Positions 59,839 to 64,000 of a stretch of DNA of 64,000 bases are shown here, in pieces. Origin of the DNA: an uncultured Lachnospiraceae bacterium (lineage in GTDB: Bacteria > Bacillota > Clostridia > Lachnospirales > Lachnospiraceae); the NCBI GenBank assembly GCA_947593655.1, contig CANQDS010000003.1, positions 1 to 64,000 on the forward strand. The letters run 5' to 3'. The notes under the pieces are model-generated. The model ran no database searches. It saw nothing but the letters and a program-made list of their open reading frames with translations, and was not told the origin of the DNA. The translations under genes were made by a program, and so were the position numbers. Position 1 is the first letter of the stretch, and every line of letters starts with the position of its first letter.

Positions 59839-61681
59839 TAAAACGATTTTTTTGAAAAATGTCACTCTGTACTGGCCGATCTGGGGGCTTTATCTCCTGT
59901 ACCTGATGATCGCGGTGCCGGGTTCGCTGTGGCTCCAGCTCGAGATCGGGCAAAACGGCATGTGGGAGATAGATGCCAACGAAGTTTTTAGTATTCTCGA
60001 AGGAGTCATCAATCCTTCGATCGGGATGTGGGCGACTTTTTTCATGGCGATCGTTACGGGAATGGCGCTGCACAATTACCTGTTTAATGCGAAAAATACA
60101 AATATGATCCATGCGCTTCCGGTCAACAGGGGTGAGCTTTTCGGAACCAATCTGGCCAGCGGGCTGTGTTTTCTCTTTGTTCCGCAGATCCTGGCATTCG
60201 TCGTCAGCGTGCTGGTATGCCTGACTTACCATGTGGCGCATGTGCAGTATCTGGGAAGCTGGCTTTTGGTCATGATGGGAACCGCGTTTGCCATTTACAG
60301 CATCGTTGTGTTCTGTGCGATGATCACCGGGCAGCTGTTCGCGCTGCCGTTTATCGTGATCGCTCTGAATTTCGCTTATCTGCTGTTCTGGTGGATGGAT
60401 GCGCTTTTGATGGAGATCATGGGATACGGCATGTTGATCGCTCCGGAACTGGATGGAGCCGGCCTTAACCTGATCAGCTGGCTGTCGCCGATGTATTGTC
60501 TGGACAGTCACGTTTATTTTACTCCGGAATACTCGGCCAAGGCGAACGGGGATATACTCTATACCGGTTTTTCCCTGCACGGGGCAGGCGTTCTGGCGGT
60601 CTATGCGGGCGCGGGGATTTTGTTTCTGGCGGCGGCATATCTGATCTACCGGAAACGGCAGCTCGAGCAGGCGGGAGAACTGTTTACAACGGCTCCTGCA
60701 AGGCTGCTCTTCCGCTGGGGCTGCGGGTTTTTCTTCGGGTATTTTATCGCGATGTTTGCCATAGAGATCTTAGAGGCGGTGCAGATCCCGTGGAATCTGT
60801 TTGTAATGCTCGTGTTTGTGCTCCTGTTCGGCTGGATGTTCTATCTGTTTGCAGAAATGCTGGTGCGGAAAAATTTCCGTGTTTTCAAGAAAAGAATGCT
60901 GGTCGAAAGCGGGATCTTTCTGGTATTTCTGCTGCTTACTTTCGGCGGGATGAAGCTGCAGGCGCATATGCAGGAGCAGTATGTGCCGGATGCGGATGAG
61001 ATCGCGTCGGCTTCGATCTCCGATCAGATCGAGGTCCGCTGCAGCGGCGGGGATGCGGAAAAGGTGCTGGAATTCCACCGGGAAATCTTAAAGAATAAGG
61101 AGAAATTCCAAAATCTTTCCTGGGAACAGCTCACCGACGATGTGTGGGTGAATTATACGTTAAAGAACGGCAAGCGTATCGAGCGCGTTTATACGATCCC
61201 TGTGGAGGGAGAAGACAGCGGATTATATCAGAAACTGATTGCGATGGAGCTGGAACCGGAGAATTTCCTTACGGGACTGCTGGGCAGAGATTATACGGAT
61301 CTTGGCCGGTATGCATCGGGGCTCATGGAATTTTACGATCCGGAAACCGACTGGTATGACAGCAGGGAATTCAGTGCGGATACCGCGAAAAAGATCGCGG
61401 AGGCGCTGATCGCGGACGCCAGGACCGGCGCGCTCCAGAAATACAATCTGACGGTTATCGGCGAAACAGAGGAGGACACGGGCTTTCAGGAAACGATCTC
61501 GCTGGACTATACGTTTGAGGAAGAGGAGTACGACTGGATGGGAAACACGGTGATAAACGCTGTGACTTCTTCTTATTATATCGGTTTTGGAGAGGACTGC
61601 ACGAATCTGTTGTCCGCGCTGGTGGAGACGGGCGTGATCGAGTCGGAAGAGGAATTGACGCCTGTTGATATGAATTATTAG
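59813..61681 (+). CDS. ABC transporter permease (partner of preceding ATPase)
   Basis: Multiple TM segments, overlaps the ATPase gene end, C-terminal extracytoplasmic domain. Confidence 0.85.
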   Translation: MKSKISCFNKTIFLKNVTLYWPIWGLYLLYLMIAVPGSLWLQLEIGQNGMWEIDANEVFSILEGVINPSIGMWATFFMAIVTGMALHNYLFNAKNTNMIHALPVNRGELFGTNLASGLCFLFVPQILAFVVSVLVCLTYHVAHVQYLGSWLLVMMGTAFAIYSIVVFCAMITGQLFALPFIVIALNFAYLLFWWMDALLMEIMGYGMLIAPELDGAGLNLISWLSPMYCLDSHVYFTPEYSAKANGDILYTGFSLHGAGVLAVYAGAGILFLAAAYLIYRKRQLEQAGELFTTAPARLLFRWGCGFFFGYFIAMFAIEILEAVQIPWNLFVMLVFVLLFGWMFYLFAEMLVRKNFRVFKKRMLVESGIFLVFLLLTFGGMKLQAHMQEQYVPDADEIASASISDQIEVRCSGGDAEKVLEFHREILKNKEKFQNLSWEQLTDDVWVNYTLKNGKRIERVYTIPVEGEDSGLYQKLIAMELEPENFLTGLLGRDYTDLGRYASGLMEFYDPETDWYDSREFSADTAKKIAEALIADARTGALQKYNLTVIGETEEDTGFQETISLDYTFEEEEYDWMGNTVINAVTSSYYIGFGEDCTNLLSALVETGVIESEEELTPVDMNY

Positions 61682-61709
61682 AACCGGTTTTCGAGATTTG
61701 CAGGTTCCG

Positions 61710-61771
61710 CAGGCCCGGATCTTGGGACAGTACGATCGAAAGGATCGGCTGTACCGACTGATCCGGGCCTG
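61710..61771. repeat. 12-bp perfect inverted repeat with internally structured loop
   Basis: caggcccggatc (61710-61721) / gatccgggcctg (61760-61771); inner cgatc-gaaag-gatcg. Confidence 0.75.
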
Positions 61772-61782
61772 TTGGTTGGATA

Positions 61783-61928
61783 TGTGGAAAATTAAATCTT
61801 GTCAAAAGACGGATGAATGCTATCCTAAGGCATTACGGGACATCAAAGAAGCTCCGGATATTTTGTATTATGTTGGAGATCTTGCTGTCTGTGAAAATGT
61901 AATAATTGCTGTAGTCGGAAAAGGTTGA
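61783..61928 (+). pseudogene. Probable DprA N-terminal-region remnant
   Basis: ECYPKALRDIKEAPDILYYVGDLAVCENVIIAVVGKG* resembles DprA YPxxLRxIxxAPxVLYxxGDL...AIVGSR, ending just where the Rossmann core should begin. Confidence 0.6.
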
Positions 61929-62088
61929 CAATCATAAAGCAAGTGCTGTTTCGAGTACGGAATCATTCTTTTTTCGTCTGCGGATTTGTCCGATTCTCGA
62001 GAAAAAGATTGCGCGGCAGAAATAATGATGGTAAAATAAGCAATAAATAGTACTTTTTACATTATGACGAAAGAAAAGGGGGATAACC

Positions 62089-64000
62089 ATGTCTTTTAAG
62101 AAAATGGGTACGAAGATCATCGTCGTTATTCTGCCGATCATGCTTCTTGCGCAGATTGTGCTGACGGTCATTTCCGCCGTTTCCAGCAGCGCGCTGATCA
62201 ACGAGGAGATGGCAAGCAATATGAACTCGGAGCTGTCCTACAATCAGGCGCAGATCGAGCGGTATCTCGACGGAGTCCGGACGATGGCGACAACGATTTC
62301 CATGAGCGTTGCGGATACCTATCAGAACACCGAACTTCCGGAGTATGAGGAAATGCTCGCCAATATTATTCAGACGAACGATATTGTTTTGGGAAGCGGG
62401 CTTTGGTTTGAACCGTATGTGTACGATCCCGAGGAGGAATATGTCGGGCCGTATGTATACAAGGACGGAGGCAGTATTCAGGTTACATACGATTACAGCA
62501 ACGCGGAGTATGACTATTTTTCACAGGAGTATTATACGAACGCCATGAATTCCGATGTTGCGGTGATCACCGATCCCTATTATGATCCGACTACCGATAC
62601 GATCATGTCATCCTGCTCGGTGCCGATCATCGACGGCGGGAAGAAGATCGGATGCGTGACGGTCGATATTGAGCTGACGACGATTCAGCAGCTTGTGGAA
62701 AATGTCACGATCGGCGAGCAGGGTTCGGCGATCCTGACGACCGGAAGCGGCGTTTATCTGGCCGGTGTGGACGACGAGAAGATTGCTTCTGCGATGAATA
62801 TTGCAGAGGATGAAAATGCGTCTCTTGCGGCAGCGGGAGCAGAGATCCTGGCCAATAAGACCGGTACGTGTGCGTATGAGCAGGGCGGAAAGCGTTATCA
62901 GCTGTACTACGGTTCGCTGGAAGAACTGAACTGGAAGTTCATTCTGCAGATCTCCAGGGCAGAGATGCAGCAGCCGCTTTATCAGTTGATCGGAAAGCTG
63001 ATCTTTGTCTGTGTGATCGCGGTTCTGCTCGTGTTTGTCGTGATTCTGCTGCAGGCCGGAGGCATTACCAAAAGCATTTCCAAAGTACAGTCATTTGCCG
63101 GCGAGCTGGCAGGCGGCAACTATGCCGTTACCGCGCTTGAAATTAAAGGACGGGATGAAATCGCGGATATGGGGAATTCCTTAAACGAGATGTACGGGAA
63201 CAACCGGAATATGATCAGCAATATTTCGCAGCACGCGGCGGAGATTAACACGTCGAGCGAGAGGCTGAACGATTCAGCGGCGCATTTGAAGAATGAGTTT
63301 GACAGCATCACGAGGTATATGTCGCAGGTCAATGACGCCGTTTTAGGTACGTCTTCTTCGACGGAGGAGCTGTATGCATCCGTGGAGCAGATCACCGCTT
63401 CCGCTGACCGGCTTGCGGAGGAGACGGAACACAGCCTTGGTCTGGCACATGAAATTCACAACCGTGCGGCAGATGTTAAGAAGAACAGCCAGCAGTCATT
63501 TGAGATGACCAGTACGTTAAGACAGAATTACGAAAAAGAGCTTGCGGAGAGCATCGAGCGTGCAAAGGTTGTGGAGAATATCGATGGAATGGCAAAGATG
63601 ATCTCCGATATCGCGGAGCAGATCTCTCTGCTTTCGCTGAATGCTTCCATTGAGGCGGCGCGGGCCGGTGATTCCGGGCGCGGTTTCGCGGTAGTTGCGA
63701 CGGAGATCGGAAACCTCGCGAACGATACGGCTGTTGCGGTTTCGGGCATCCAGAAGACCATTTCCGAGGTTCAGGCGGCGTTCGAGAGCCTGGCCGGGAA
63801 CGCAAGGCAGATGCTTGGTTTTGTAGCGGACACGGTAACGCCGGATTACCGCAGTTTCGTGGAAATAGCCGGTCAGTACGGCAAAGATGCGGAGAGTATC
63901 ACGGAATTTTCGGAGCGGCTCTCCCATATGGCGGAGAGCATCCGCGAAAATATGGAGCAGGTGACGGGAGCGCTGCAGACGATCACGGAATCCACACAGG
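62089..64000 (+). CDS. Methyl-accepting chemotaxis protein with Cache-like sensor (runs off the window end)
   Basis: [25 protein letters not shown]..., extracytoplasmic dCache-like region, HAMP-like, MCP core [36 protein letters not shown]. No stop before 64000. Confidence 0.9.
   Translation, partial: MSFKKMGTKIIVVILPIMLLAQIVLTVISAVSSSALINEEMASNMNSELSYNQAQIERYLDGVRTMATTISMSVADTYQNTELPEYEEMLANIIQTNDIVLGSGLWFEPYVYDPEEEYVGPYVYKDGGSIQVTYDYSNAEYDYFSQEYYTNAMNSDVAVITDPYYDPTTDTIMSSCSVPIIDGGKKIGCVTVDIELTTIQQLVENVTIGEQGSAILTTGSGVYLAGVDDEKIASAMNIAEDENASLAAAGAEILANKTGTCAYEQGGKRYQLYYGSLEELNWKFILQISRAEMQQPLYQLIGKLIFVCVIAVLLVFVVILLQAGGITKSISKVQSFAGELAGGNYAVTALEIKGRDEIADMGNSLNEMYGNNRNMISNISQHAAEINTSSERLNDSAAHLKNEFDSITRYMSQVNDAVLGTSSSTEELYASVEQITASADRLAEETEHSLGLAHEIHNRAADVKKNSQQSFEMTSTLRQNYEKELAESIERAKVVENIDGMAKMISDIAEQISLLSLNASIEAARAGDSGRGFAVVATEIGNLANDTAVAVSGIQKTISEVQAAFESLAGNARQMLGFVADTVTPDYRSFVEIAGQYGKDAESITEFSERLSHMAESIRENMEQVTGALQTITESTQ

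Overview
Bacterial chromosome segment, probably a spore-forming, chemotactic Clostridia/Lachnospiraceae-type Firmicute (inferred from gene content). It is gene-dense. The left ~9.6 kb and ~41.7-44.6 kb look visibly more AT-rich than the rest.

The left part carries a Bce-type two-component system plus ABC exporter, debris of mobile/defence genes (probable DUF262-like and ParM-like remnants), an AAA ATPase with a PD-(D/E)XK-like C-terminus, and a class II Fic protein preceded by an array of TTAGGCG sites. The core part holds: an LMW-PTP / sce7726-like / ORF / dinB operon; a T-box-controlled transamidation operon (non-discriminating AspRS, a GNAT-GatC fusion, gatA with a tandem-repeat tail, gatB); moxR-DUF58-transglutaminase (frameshifted between two 20-bp direct repeats); clpX; a SleC-like cortex-lytic enzyme; recJ; YkuD L,D-transpeptidase; GH53; SbcD/YhaN-like pair; a Csp-like subtilase; a minus-strand chemoreceptor + atypical KAS III pair; citrate synthase, argJ, proC; the rplS-lepB-rbgA-rnhB-ylqG-ylqH-yraN-yfiH block; a DUF4143-type ATPase behind five 33/34-bp-spaced repeats; a GntR-ABC operon; a dprA remnant; and a chemoreceptor running off the end.

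Most promising observations: the GNAT-GatC fusion; the MCP + KAS III-like pair in which the enzyme keeps Cys but appears to lack the usual His and Asn; three accessory genes each behind its own promoter-embedded site array; and the direct repeats that would restore the transglutaminase frame if recombined. All family calls come from reading the sequence; no database search was run.
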